From Sphagnum compactum (Eukaryota > Bryophyta > Sphagnopsida > Sphagnales), in the NCBI GenBank assembly GCA_965153455.1, contig OZ234501.1, forward strand, positions 11,966,001 through 12,030,000: 64,000 bases of DNA. The letters run 5' to 3'. How positions within the stretch are numbered: position 1 is the stretch's first letter; each line of letters begins with the position of its first letter. A program made the translations under genes and the position numbers. This document shows positions 12,994-25,129 of this stretch, in pieces. Below the pieces are notes generated by a model. It saw only the letters and a list, made by a program, of their open reading frames with translations. It made no database searches and was not told the origin of the DNA.

Positions 12994-15236
12994 TCACCAA
13001 ATCACCAGGGGCAGGACTTACACCCTGTGGGCAACAGGCATTGGAGCCTACAATGTTGACATCGACTTGTATCGTGCATTTCCTTTCTACATGGACGTGC
13101 GTCAGGGTGGAGCTGGAGCATCCCATGGTGTCCTCTTACTCAACAGCAATGGTATGGATGTTGATGTCAATGAAGATCTCCTGACATTCCATATCATCAG
13201 TGGTGTTCTGGATTTCTACTTTTTTGCAAGTCCAAGCCTCTTGCAGTTGTGGATCAGTGTACCAAACTGATTGGTCAACCTGCGCCCATGCCCTTCTGGT
13301 CATTCGGTAAGCAACAACAGCTAAATTCTAGTTCAAAATTTTTGATCCTCTGGAAATCGCTGATTATGACAGACAATTGATGGTCCAGTTTCTTCATCAG
13401 CATGATTGTGTATTCAGAGGAAAAGCTTCGCTTCTTCTCATGTGAATGATGAGATTTTATGTTTTGCTGTTGATTGGATGGGGTAATGTTCCTGTGTAGG
13501 GTTTCATCAATGCAAGTGGGGATATTAGAACATTGATGACCTGAGGTATGTTGTTGAGAACCATAGAAAGGCAAACATCCCTCTGGAGACAATATGGAAT
13601 GACATTGGCTATATGGATGCTTACAAAGACATCACTCTCAATCCTGTAAGCTATGCTGAAACTGCATTGAGAGCATTTGTTGACGAACTTCATGCTAATG
13701 GTCAACACTACATTCTGATCCTTGACCCTGGTAAGACCTTGTTCTGCAAAATTGTCAAAGATTTTGCTCCAAAATTGCTCCATGATATTGCCAAATCTTT
13801 CTTGGAGTCCTCTAGACTACTTTTTTTCTGGTCTTCATGAACGGAATTGTTAAAAGCTCAAACTCTTCAAATTTGACTTTAGTCTGGGAAGCTAGAGGCT
13901 TTTAGCATCTTCTGGAGAAGGAGACTGAAATCATAAACACCTGTCTTCTTTTTCCTAGTCTAACTTGGTGGGTCTCCCAAACATGTTTTCTCCATCGTAT
14001 TCCAGAATGCACACATGAGCCCAAGTATATGGTAGAGCCCAGGTTACAGTGGGTGAAGAACTGATGTCACCTAGCTATATGCCACCAAAGGGTGGATTAT
14101 TGTTTTCAGAAATAGGGGTTTACATTTGCAAAATGCTACTGGATAAAGAATTAACAAAGATTCCAAGACTTGGGTCTTTTGAATGAGGGAAAGTTCCTTC
14201 CAAAAAATGTGGGCTTCCAACAATCAGAATCTGTCCACATATTATAGAAGACAACTATTTTCAGTTGGGTTAAGAGACACCAGAGTGTATGAAGGGCTTG
14301 CAGGGAGTAGTTTGAGAAGGTGGATAGATTGCTTTCATGCATACAGGAGTGCTTTCTGTTTTTGCAGGGATCAGTGTGATTGATCAAACTGATTACAGTA
14401 CCCTTCAGTGAGGATTAAGAGCTGACATATTTCTGAAGAATGAGTTTGGCTACAACTATTTGGCGCAAGTTTGGCTTGACCCGGTCCACTTCCCGGACTT
14501 CCTCCACCCAAAGGCACAATCTTGGTGGACCACCGAGATAGCTGAATTTTTCAAGAAGGTGCCGTCTGATGGGCTGTGGATCGATATGAATGAAGCATCT
14601 AACTTCTGCAGCAGAAGTGATTGTTCTTTTGATGCAACAGCTGGAGTTCCCTCATTTGATGGTGGATGCTTCCTCCACTGCACCACAGGCTCCACACGGT
14701 TTGATGACCCACCTTATAAAATTGACCACATGGGTGAGTACTCAGAAATTGGAGAGGGGTCTATTGCAATGACAGTGAAACGTTAAACAGGAGCTTTGGA
14801 GTATGATGCACATAACCTGTATGGGTTGTCAGAGTCCATTGTCACAAACAAGGCTCTGAAGGAAGTGAGAAAGGAGAGGCCCTTCATTCTTTCACGCTCT
14901 ACATTTGTGAGTTCAGGTGCTCATGCTGCCCATTGGACTGGTGATAACAAAGCAACATGGGAGGATCTTGAGTACTCTGTTGCCAGTGTTTTGAACTCAG
15001 GTATTTTTGGAGTGCCAATGGTGGGTGCAGACATATGCGGGTTTGCTGGCAATACCACTGAGGAGCTTTGCAACCGCTGGATGCAATTGGGAGCCTTTTA
15101 CCCGTTTGCAAGAAGTCATGCTGAGATCCTTAGCAACCCCCAAGAGCCTTACTTGTGGGAGTCTGTTGCCATCTCATCCAGGAAAGCACTTGGTCTTCGG
15201 TACCGTCTTCTTCCATACATGTACACATTCATGTAT
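12994..15236 (+). pseudogene. GH31 alpha-glucosidase fragment, disabled and truncated at both ends
   Basis: Central part of a plant family 31 glycoside hydrolase. Three exon-like blocks are visible. About 12996-13306 has YTLWATGIGAYNVDIDLY, FYMDVR and GVLLLNSNGMDV. 13500-13730 has FHQCKWGY, IPLETIWNDIGYMDAYKD and HYILILDPG. 14368 to about 15236 has the nucleophile motif [10 protein letters not shown], then [37 protein letters not shown] and [19 protein letters not shown]. Introns with GT-AG ends persist, so this is not a processed copy. Lesions: a one-base deletion near 13235 shifts the frame after DFYFFA; TAG at 13526-13528 after KWGY; TGA at 14409-14411 before GLRADIF; TAA at 14784-14786 before [10 protein letters not shown]. 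The N-terminal third is missing at the junction with the IPC synthase duplicate. The C-terminal part is missing because repeat copy B starts just after LPYMYTFMY. Not expected to make an active enzyme. Confidence 0.93.
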
Positions 15237-18200
15237 ATTGGGGAACATATTGGTCTTTTTGTAGCATGTTCCCAATTTATGGTCTTCACAACACTTCCCA
15301 TAGAATACTATATATCATGTTTCCAATTTGTTTCAAATTCTTTGGATTAACTTATTAACATGTTCGCAACGGATGATCTTCACAAAACTTCTTAGATCAA
15401 AGAATGTTGTGTCCAATTTTCTACCCTTTGGTCTACCTGTCATCATATTATGTTTTCCATTAATCTTCCAATGCTTTTGTTATCATGTATTTTCATGTTC
15501 TCATTAGTGTTTGCAAATCTTTGAGGAGGAGGCCATAATGGCATGTACTAAAAAAACACAACCTCCGGCATAAGTTTTGGTAAAATGGACATAACCCCTT
15601 AAGGAACTTGTACACAACAAATGTAAAAACTCTATTTGCCACTAATTTAACTATAAATTTGTTATGCTCTTGATGCATAATGCTGTTGATGCAAAATGCT
15701 TATTAATTATTTTTTCATGCTTTAATTTTTGTAGAAATGGAGAGGTTACGAAAGTCTTTGTTTAGAATGGAATAGCACACATGGCACCAACTCAAAGACG
15801 TATGCATAAAACTCAAAGACGCAAACTTGTTCACTATGTAATCCTTGTGTTTTTTCTCCATCCAAGCTTTGTGGATCACATTCCTCCTCGTTGGAATCAA
15901 ATTTTGCTATTGGAACTACAACGTTCTACATACATGGGGTGTGTGTGTGAGATGATACATCCAACATAAATTGTTGGCCATTGTGAACTCAAGAGAAAAA
16001 CACTATTGCATTCGTAGAAATGTTATTCAACTTTTGTTTCCAAAAGTAACTTTGCTTTACTTGGCTCCTTTTTAAAAAAATTCGTGGCGCTTTCATAAAA
16101 TCATGTTCTTATGGTGTTCCCAAATGCTTGCTTAAATTTAGAATGCTTAAAACGTATATGTGGATCTTGTGTAAAAAGATAATGCAACAATAATTGTGCC
16201 CATGTAAAATTTGTTACTTAAAGGATTAATTGTTCTTTTAGTGTAATATCACAAAACATCAATGGTATAGGTGTGAATTTTGTTGTTTGTAACCATTGGT
16301 AGTTTTGATTTAATTTCTTTAGTGTGTTCAATAAGTTTTATATTAGGCTATGAAATTTGTTTCCAAGCTCTCCGCAACAAAGAATGATTGAAATTTTCTT
16401 CTTAGATACTTTCACCATGGGTACCATTAAGCTCAATAAAACATGAAACAATGGTTAAAGATTGAACTTTTAAAACCTATCTTTAAGTGTCATGTGTAAG
16501 ACCTTGGTGTGAAGATGTAAATTTCAAATTTTAATGTAGACAATAATTAAACATCAAAATATAAAACATGAAAGTGAAAATCAAAAAAATTGGTGGAAGT
16601 TCTTTGATGATCATAACCATGTAAGATAACTTTTGCAAAATATTAATTTTTTTTTGTGATTATTTGTTGTTGGAACCTAGTTCAAGTGAAGGAGTTCCAA
16701 TTTTTCATGTCCATGAAGTTTATCATATTCAAGGAATGCTTTTGAAATCACATATGTGTGCACATCTTTTTGTGTGTGTATTTATGTTGGGTCCAATAAT
16801 ATTTGCAATCAATCTAACAAGGTTGTTTGGGTTTGGATTTTATTTAATTTCAACACAACTTGTCAAACTTGTTAAGATTATTGTTAATCTATTCTTTGTC
16901 GAACTTGCTAATTTTGGATTGTTCAAATTATTGAAATTTGAAACCATCCATTTTATGTAAGAAACTTGCATTTTGGGCCATATCATGTTATATTATGCAC
17001 AATGTTTATGGATATAAAACTACAATATGAATAGTAATGCCCATACCAAAAAAGATGAAAAGTTTTGCATTTCCCACATGCTGAGTCATAGAATAATGAC
17101 ATGATATTGTTAACAATAATTAAATTATTTTTATAAGCTTTTTAAATGATTAAATTTGATTATTAAAATACCAGAATTTAAAGAAATCGTTAACTTTGGA
17201 GGCAAAAATATGTATATTATCCTTAAATGGGCATTGTCATGTGGGTCCAAATTTTAAATGCTCAAGTTTGTTGCACATTTTTTTTCATTGCCTTCTCCCA
17301 TCTTCTCTCATTGCCTTTGTCTCCCATTTAATGTTTTTAAAAAAATGTTTATTGTTTAAGTTTGCAAGTCTACTTAATATGGTATTTACATTAGGTAGTA
17401 GTAGCATTATGGTCCAAGTGACATGCTTCATCATGAGTGAACATGTCACAATACATTCATATGCACCAACAATTGTTCTATTATCTTTTTGAAAACAATG
17501 TTAATGAAACCTTAAAGAACATCAAACAAAAAGGCCTTACGTTGGGCTATAATGTTTAATGACATGATTAACATGTGAATATGTTAGTATCCCTCCAAAG
17601 TAGCATTAACAACAAATAATTGGAAGCCTTTTGAAAACCACCAAGGATGTGCATGTTTGAATGTATCTCACCTCAAACTTTTGAAAGATTTTCACAATGT
17701 TTTTACATATTATGTTAGAATATAACTTAGGCAAGAGATTACAAAAGAAATTATTTCATTTCATTTTATAAATTGAGCGATTGGAATATATTTGTGAAAA
17801 CGAATGGAATGTACTTATGTATTCAAAAAGACAAATATAAGTTTTTTTTAATTTAAAAAAAATAAATTATGAAAGTTGAAGATATATTGAACCATGTCAT
17901 TTCACATAGTTTAAACCATGTTTAGATACTAAACGACTAATTTGAAAATTTTCATTTCAAAAAATGAACTTTTTCAACAAAGATGTAATAAATGTGTGGT
18001 AAATTAAATTTTAACAAGTGATCACGTTCACATGGAAGATGACAAGCATAACTAGATAGGCCATATTTTTAATTCCATTAAAAATGATTATTTTAATGTC
18101 TAATGAAACCTTAAATTTAATGCGGTCAAAATGAGGTAGTGGCCTTATTTTACCGATGTATATTATAAATATACCCATGAATTTTTCAATATAGATAATG

Positions 18201-21200
18201 AAATTTATTATTATTTTTGAAATAATGTTGCATAACATTAATTTTGTAAAAATAATAATTACAATGCCCAAAAACCAATTTTCATACCCAAAATTAAATG
18301 TATGATACTTTTGGAACAAATATAGTGTATGTACTATAATACTACACCCAAAAGTGCCCAAAAGGAATCACCGTAGTTTGCTTTCACCCAAAATTCAATC
18401 AAATATTGCACACAAATAATGATGTTGGTAATGGTCAATTTTAAATTTTTTTCTTAAACTCATATTGTATTTTTTTTAATAAGTTTAATCATTGCCCTAT
18501 CAAATGTAGTTTTTAAAATATTAATCACATTTATGTCTTGATTGTTGATTTGGATTCCAAGAAATTAATGAATTGTTAAATAAAAATGATATTGATGCAA
18601 CTTGTGTAGTTCCAATCATTAAATGAAAAAAATTCATTTGCAATCAATTTTTGCAACTAAAAAATGTCATTTGAAATTATTGTTTTTTAAAAATAAGTAA
18701 CATTATTTAATAACAAAATTTGATTACAAATTACATTTTTCCTTCTAATGAATTGTTATCATTCTAGCTAGATCAAACAATTAACAAGTTTTGTTAAGTT
18801 CACACATAATGCAAATGAAGCTAAACTTGAATTGGAGTCGAATGTTATATGGTTGGAGGGATTCTAGGGCTTGAAGGATGATATGATTTGCAATCTTTCA
18901 AATTTTGAAAGGTGAAATACATATAATCATATTGGTGTGTTGGAGCTTAGGGTTACCATCAAAATTGACACCAAAATTAATTGAATGAAACTACAAGATT
19001 TGCATTACCAAAATTTACATGGAATAGGAATCTTTTTTGACTTATATTTTGCTTTTTCCAAATCTTAATTGATGTTTTGTAGTTGAAATAGGCTAAAACA
19101 CCTAATAAAGATCATTGGTTTTGAATTTGTAACAATTTCACAGTTGTTAAAACTTTTTTTTTTAAACCTAAAATTTTGAAGGTTACACTTCTTGAAAAAT
19201 CTACTACATAACAAACATATTGGAAAATAACTATATTTCACAATTAACACTTACCTCAACACATGCTACAAAGTCACACCAACACCTATTAACTAACCTA
19301 TCAAAAAGATTACTTCAACACATACTAAAAAAGACTAATATTGCACCTCTTGTTAAAAAGATTCTTGTTGTAACTCCTATTGAAAAAACCTTAACACTTG
19401 CCAAATAACCTACTTCAATCCATGTTTAAAAACTTATTGTAAAACCTTTAATTATTAACACTTGAAAAAAATTATTCAACATTATTTGATTATGATTTAG
19501 GAATATAGTTTGTGAAACATTAAAAATTTTAACTTCAACCTAGCCTTATATATGTATGGATAATTTGTACACTTATTCTACTTGCCAATTTCAAGTCAAT
19601 TTCTTTCATTTGAGTCTAACTTGTTGTAGTTTTGATTCTCTCCCTCTATTTGAAGCTATTGTGCATTCACTTAATATTGTTTTGACAATATTTGTTTTTA
19701 AAGCTTAACTTGTAGGTCCATTACTTGTAATAAAGCTAGGTTGCAAACAATGTTTCATTAATGTCAAAATGGGTTTTGCTAAATTTGCATCATTTTTTAC
19801 ATTGTTGTTGTTTTCAACATCCAAAGTGAATGTAAAAAGAGGGATCAATGCATTAGTTTCCATGGTTGCTACCTGAAAATTCAATGTGAATGTTTTTACA
19901 ATTTGGTTTTTTCCTCACCTTTGATTATCAACTTTTTCATGCCTTGTGTTTATGTTTAAGCAAGGTGGAACCACCCACAAATTTGGGGTTTAAGGTTGCT
20001 CATTTTGAAATCAATGTGGGATTTTATGTTCATCTTGGATTTGGTGTTTAATAAGATTTGCAATCCATTTGTTGAACTTGATTTTGAAAGCATGCTTCAA
20101 AGGTCATTGTACAATAATATCCATGGGTCATAATTCACTAGCACAACTAGTAAGGACAAATGTGACAAAGATGCAAAAAAAATTCATTTTCAAGCTCAAA
20201 AAGTTATCATCATGATTCAAAATTCGTTTACAAATAGTTGGGTTGTAAATGTCACAAATTACATCTTGTAATGTACTTCAATGTAAGACATAAAAACATA
20301 TATTGAAATATTGTAGAAATTATTGTCAATATTTCATTTAATTTGGCTCATCATTCAATAAAAAAAATCATCAATGATCGTCCACGTTTCATCCATAATG
20401 AATAAAATCTAACCATCATCATTCTTTTTTTATATGTAATAAATATTTTAAAAGGTGTTCATTTTTTTATAAAAATGGTGAACCATGTCATGGAAGCTTT
20501 TATAGAAATTTTTTTGAGCTAAATCCCAAAATGAATATAAATCAAAGTAATATCCTAATTTTTTTTTAATTATTTAACACTAGTTTAAAGTACAATTTTC
20601 TATTTTAACTTTGTCCCTTTTGTTTCACAGTTTACAACATTTTAAGGTTTTGAATAAAATTATGTTCAATGATTCTTTTTGCATATTCCGTGGCCTAACT
20701 TAAAAATATCTTTTGCATCTAAATGAATTTAAGTAATTAGATATGCGTTTGTTATAATTTTTCTTTAAATTTTGGTGTGTGTTCATAACCTTATGTTCAA
20801 AGTTTTTCAACTTTTGATTAACCCATCTCTCATCTTTCACAATGCATAACTTTAAAAAAAATTCTCTTAAATAGAATGATTATGAATTTTTGTCCATGGA
20901 AATGATTTTTTTTTTCATCCATTTACAAGAAGGTTATGAAACTTTTCATCCACCCACATGACGAGTATTGGGGGTGGCTTTCAAACTTCTAAACATAAGG
21001 TTATGTCTATGTCTAGTAACCAACTCAAGGGCATTAGTTATCCAAAATAACTTGGGCACGCACTCCTTGAGTTGGTTACCTAGTCCATGAACTTTTGATT
21101 GTGAAACTTGTTGTGCTCATGACAACAAGTATTGCACTCAATTTCCTTTTGGAAGGAAAGGTTGCAACTTTGTGAACATCTAGAAGCAAAGTGTTCATAA

Positions 21201-21598
21201 AAGGGACTTTTGAATTATGGATGATTCAATAATCAATTAATTAATGAATCTAGCCTTAGTCATATGCAACCAAGTGGGACATTTGATGTAATTCTCATTG
21301 AGATCATTTCGGATGATATGAAAAAAAATAAAAAATAAAATCCAAATTTAAAACTTTTTTCATCATCAAAATCAAACTTCTTTTAATGTTTGAAATGGAA
21401 AGAAAAAGCATTTCAAATGAAGAAAAAAAAATGTGAGAGGAAAAAATAAATTAAATTGGCAAGATTCTCGAGTTCTTCGAATTGACATAAGAAATTGATA
21501 TCTATCATCATCATTACATCATCATCAAGATGCTTCACATATGCAACATTTGAGCACAATTTTATTTACAAGCACATGTTGGAAGATGAAGTTGGAAA

Positions 21599-21634
<36 letters not shown>

Positions 21635-21640
21635 TTATTT
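15237..21640. repeat. Large non-coding repeat, copy B (~6.4 kb)
   Basis: Same-orientation partner of 6240-10260. Blocks correspond as 15240-15670 to 6310-6700, 16670-17635 to 6740-7680, 18400-19280 to 7710-8620 and 20120-21625 to 8630-10220. Segments at about 15740-16650, 17640-18395 and 19290-20115 have no partner in copy A; they are either insertions here or deletions there. Its left edge replaces the GH31 reading frame abruptly, which suggests insertion into, or rearrangement at, that fragment. Its right edge is a TA microsatellite (21601-21629). No protein domain is seen. Confidence 0.85.
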
Positions 21641-22697
21641 TAAATTTTTTAAAAAAATTAATTGTGTTGGAAGCTAGACCTATTGTGGCCAAATACTGTT
21701 TTTTGCCCCAAACAATTTTTTTAAAAAATAAAAAAAAAGAAAATAAAGAAGGTTTTTGGATATAATAATAGATTTGCAAAAAACTGGGATTGATGGGAAC
21801 TGTGGCCCACCGGGGGTGACTTCTTTTTTTCAAATTCCTCAAGTGGGTGTACACTGGCAAGGATCCCCAGCATTAATTAATTATAGCATTAAATGGCAAA
21901 CTGTCCTATGCTGCTACCAGTGGCCAAAGAGGAAGTGGCTAGGTCTAGATGTGGGCTAATATAATTACTATTATAAAATTTTCAATGGCCAAAAAATCCT
22001 CCAAAAATCACAAAATTGTTAGTGGGGGTTGTTTGTTTTTTTTGGGTCATTTTTTGAAAAAAATTTGACCTAGTTGCCAAAATTTGGCCCAAAAAAAAAA
22101 CAAGGGGTGTGTCACATTTATTATTTATTACGTAAGGGGGCCAAAATCCCTTGAGCTACTATACTCTAATAATGAATCTAAACACAATAATAATATCCGA
22201 ACGAACAAATTGTTTGCCTGCCTGGCCGATGCGCTTTGTGGTTCCCCCACCCCCCTCTCCCCCCTAAAAAAGGGAAGGAAGTTACCCGGGCTGGCTGTGT
22301 GTGAGCCTGGCTGGCAAAGGAAAAGGAATATAATGAAAAAGTAACAAGAAACCTCTTCCTTTCAAACCTCTTAACTTTCTTATTTTTTATTCATTTTAAA
22401 CAATTTAAAGTGCTATAGGAACACCACCACCTGAAGCTCTACAAAATCAGCTCTTTTTTGAACTCTCTAATAGTTACAGAGCAACAAACAAGAAGGAATT
22501 TGGGGGGGGGGGGTGTTCAAGAAGTGACTTTGGTAATGGTCGCTTTATTTGGTTTGTTTTGTTTTGGGGGAGTTCTAGACCTCCTTTTTTATTTTGGTGG
22601 GCCATAACTTTCTCATTTCTAATCTGTTTTCGACGACTGTTAGTGCGTCAGATGTGCAAAGAGTAGGAGGGGGGTTGAAGAGGAAGTTACCCTGGCT

Positions 22698-22746
22698 TTC
22701 TGGCTGGCTGGCTGGCTGGCTAACTGCTGGCTGGCTAACTGCTCAT
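22698..22746. repeat. (GGCT)n microsatellite
   Basis: An interrupted run of GGCT units is broken by TAACTGCT. GGCA/CCTG-type simple sequence also occurs nearby (22905-22970). Confidence 0.85.
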
Positions 22747-22830
22747 CTACCTGGAAAAAAGGAAATTTCATCCATTCTCATCCAAGCATATGCTCATAGC
22801 ACATAAGCCAATAGCCAGTTAGAACCCCAC

Positions 22831-22858
22831 CCTCTCTCTCTCTCTCTCTCTCTCTCTG
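22831..22858. repeat. (CT)n microsatellite
   Basis: About thirteen CT units, followed by a short GTCT run. Confidence 0.95.
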
Positions 22859-23860
22859 TGTCTGTCTGGGGGGTCAAGCACATGATTGTGAAAACCTTGG
22901 CTTCTGCCTGCCTGCTCCTTGAAATGGGCTGGCAGAAAGGGAGGGAGGCAGGCGGGCAGGCAGGCAGACTAAAAGCGCACATAGTTCTGCCCACCCCTTT
23001 AGCTTGCTCCATCTAATTTTCTCTCCCTGCCCAGAACAAATTTTTGTGGAGGCTTACCGTCCGTCCAGCCCTGGCTTCTTTCTTGCAAGCTGCTGCTGAG
23101 CTCAGTGTGGGTGGGAGTCTTAGCATTGCTTTGAAGAGTTGCTTGCAAATGGAGGAACCTGTCTGTCTGTCTGTGTGTCTGTTTGGAGAACGAGGAGCAT
23201 CATGTTCTTCAGTAATCCTCTCCAAGTAGTTGTGTTGACAGGCTCCTGTGCAGATCCACCCACCGAATCAATCAATTGGAACACCATTCTCGTCCATGCC
23301 TCCAGTAGTGCCGCAAGCCTTGGCAGTCTTGCCCCCTCCCCCCCCCAATCGCTCAAATCATGGCCATTTTGCATTGACCTGCGACAGATTTTTTTTCCAG
23401 GCTCCTGTTTCAACTGATGGAATTTCTTTCCGCGTTTTGTGTACTTTGGACTGAGCTTCTTGAGCCCCAAGTGCGCAGAGGGGGGTCAATGGAAATGCCT
23501 CCTCCTCAATTCTTCAATTAAAATTTCTTGCCACTGCTGCTGCTGCTGTGTCAAGCTGTTCATGCTATTGGCAAGAAATTTCTCCTCAAACAAATGCTGT
23601 AGAATCAGTTTTCCAATCTTTCTTGGATTTGGGTGGAGCTGGAAGTGTTGCGTGAGGCACAATGAACAAGGGAAGTGAAGAGCTTGAACCCCTCATTATC
23701 AAGGACAGGAAACTTTGGCTCTTGAGACAGTTCCATGGTGAGAAAGACAGAAGAAAATGTGATTCAAAGAAAAAATAAAATTGAGAAACACAGTGCCTGT
23801 TTGTATTTGTGTGCAGTGAGAAAATGGCAAATGGAATGCTGGCAAGTGAGCAAGGGTGAG

Positions 23861-25129
23861 CACGAAGGTGAACGGTGAAACTCGTGAGAGACTCGGGCAG
23901 AGTGCTAAACGGAGCGCCGCAGTTCGTGGGCAGGCCGGAAGGGGAGCTACAGTGGCAGGCCGCCGGGTGCGGCCGAGCAGAACGTCGGGATTTTCTGCCT
24001 GCCAGGTTTTGTGGCCGATCGCGGGCCTTTCTGCTTCTCGAACGGCAGTCTGCTGTGCTTCTTCCCTCATGTGCGCGACCCATCTCTCTCTCTCTCTCTT
24101 TTCTACAACAACAACATCAGAACTCCACCCTTTCTCTATCTCTCTCTCTTTGTTTTCTACATCAAAAATATATGTGCCCTGTTGTTGTTGTTCCTTTTCA
24201 AGGGTTTTGAGGAGAGACTCTTCTGTGTCTGGTCGTCAGTATAGCGTGTAAGTACAGTGCAAGGACCTATTTGCTGCTCCTGCTGCTGTTGTTGTTGGGT
24301 GTTTTTGGGATCAGTTGTTGGGTGGGTGTTTCCAAAACCTGTTGTTGTTGTTGCTGTTTTTTTTTTTTTTTTTTTGGGCTTTCTTGACTTACTAACTAAG
24401 GGGCTTTTTCTGGGTTTGGCTTCCAGTGGGAGGGGTGGATGGGTGGGTGGTGGGGGTTTTCGAGGCAAAGAAAGAAGACACTTTGAAGACTTGACAAGAT
24501 TTGGGGTTAAGCTATCATGTATTTTGGGAGCTGAAAGGTTTGGATTTGGCATGAGTAATTTCCATGGCGGACGTGTTTGTAGATGTGTGTGTTTTTTTGA
24601 GTTTGTGTTTGTTTGAGTAGCTTGCTAACAGAGTCCCAAGTGTTATTGGGATTTTTCCCCCCCAAAAGATACTGTGTTTGATCCCCATCGCCACCCAAAC
24701 TCCCCCCTCTCTGGCGAAGAAGGATCAAGAGCATCAATCCAAGAACAAAGGAGTAACACCCAAGGGTTGCAGCAGCAGCCCCTGCATGTCCTCCTTGCAT
24801 CCCACCGTTTTTCAAAAAATTCTGTTGTGGCTGGGTGCCAGACGGCCCCTTCTGTGTGCGAGCTCCTTTTTTTTTCTTGGTAAAGATCTCTCTCTTGGTC
24901 TTTTCCATTTCTTATCCTGTAGCTGCTGAAGAAGATGATCACAGCTACATCGGGCTTTTTCTTTTTTTTGGTTGGCTTCATGTTGGGTGGTTGGAAGGAG
25001 TGATTGATGTGTGGGTTTTGTGTTTTGAGGTTTTTACTTCTAGCAGCAGCAGCTGAATTTGGAGCAGGCAATGAGAAGGTGAGCAGAGAAGAAGACCAGC
25101 AGGGAGAGAGAGAAGAGGACAAAGCAGCA
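23861..25129 (+). promoter_or_regulatory. Probable promoter and 5' leader of the IPC synthase gene
   Basis: From about 23870 to 24060 the sequence is much richer in CG dinucleotides than its surroundings. Two CT-rich runs follow (24082-24100 and 24134-24150), typical of plant core promoters and leaders. A strong donor-like GTAAGT at 24249 could end a non-coding first exon. The last 290 bases before the ATG at 25130 are duplicated at 12310-12675. TSS and leader splicing cannot be fixed without transcripts. Confidence 0.5.

Larger units (their letters stand above)
21641..23860. other. Low-complexity intergenic region upstream of the IPC synthase leader
   Basis: No gene is recognised. The stretch has homopolymer runs (G at 22501-22513), a GGCT microsatellite, a CT microsatellite and GTCT repeats (23160-23180). 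Composition rises from AT-rich to balanced toward 23800. Several open frames on both strands arise from these simple repeats and show no domain. Confidence 0.5.

Noticed and set aside
23586-24616. Several long frames on both strands (Arg/Ser-rich and poly-aliphatic)
   Set aside because: Caused by GC-rich and simple-repeat leader sequence; no domain, and incompatible with the IPC synthase leader.
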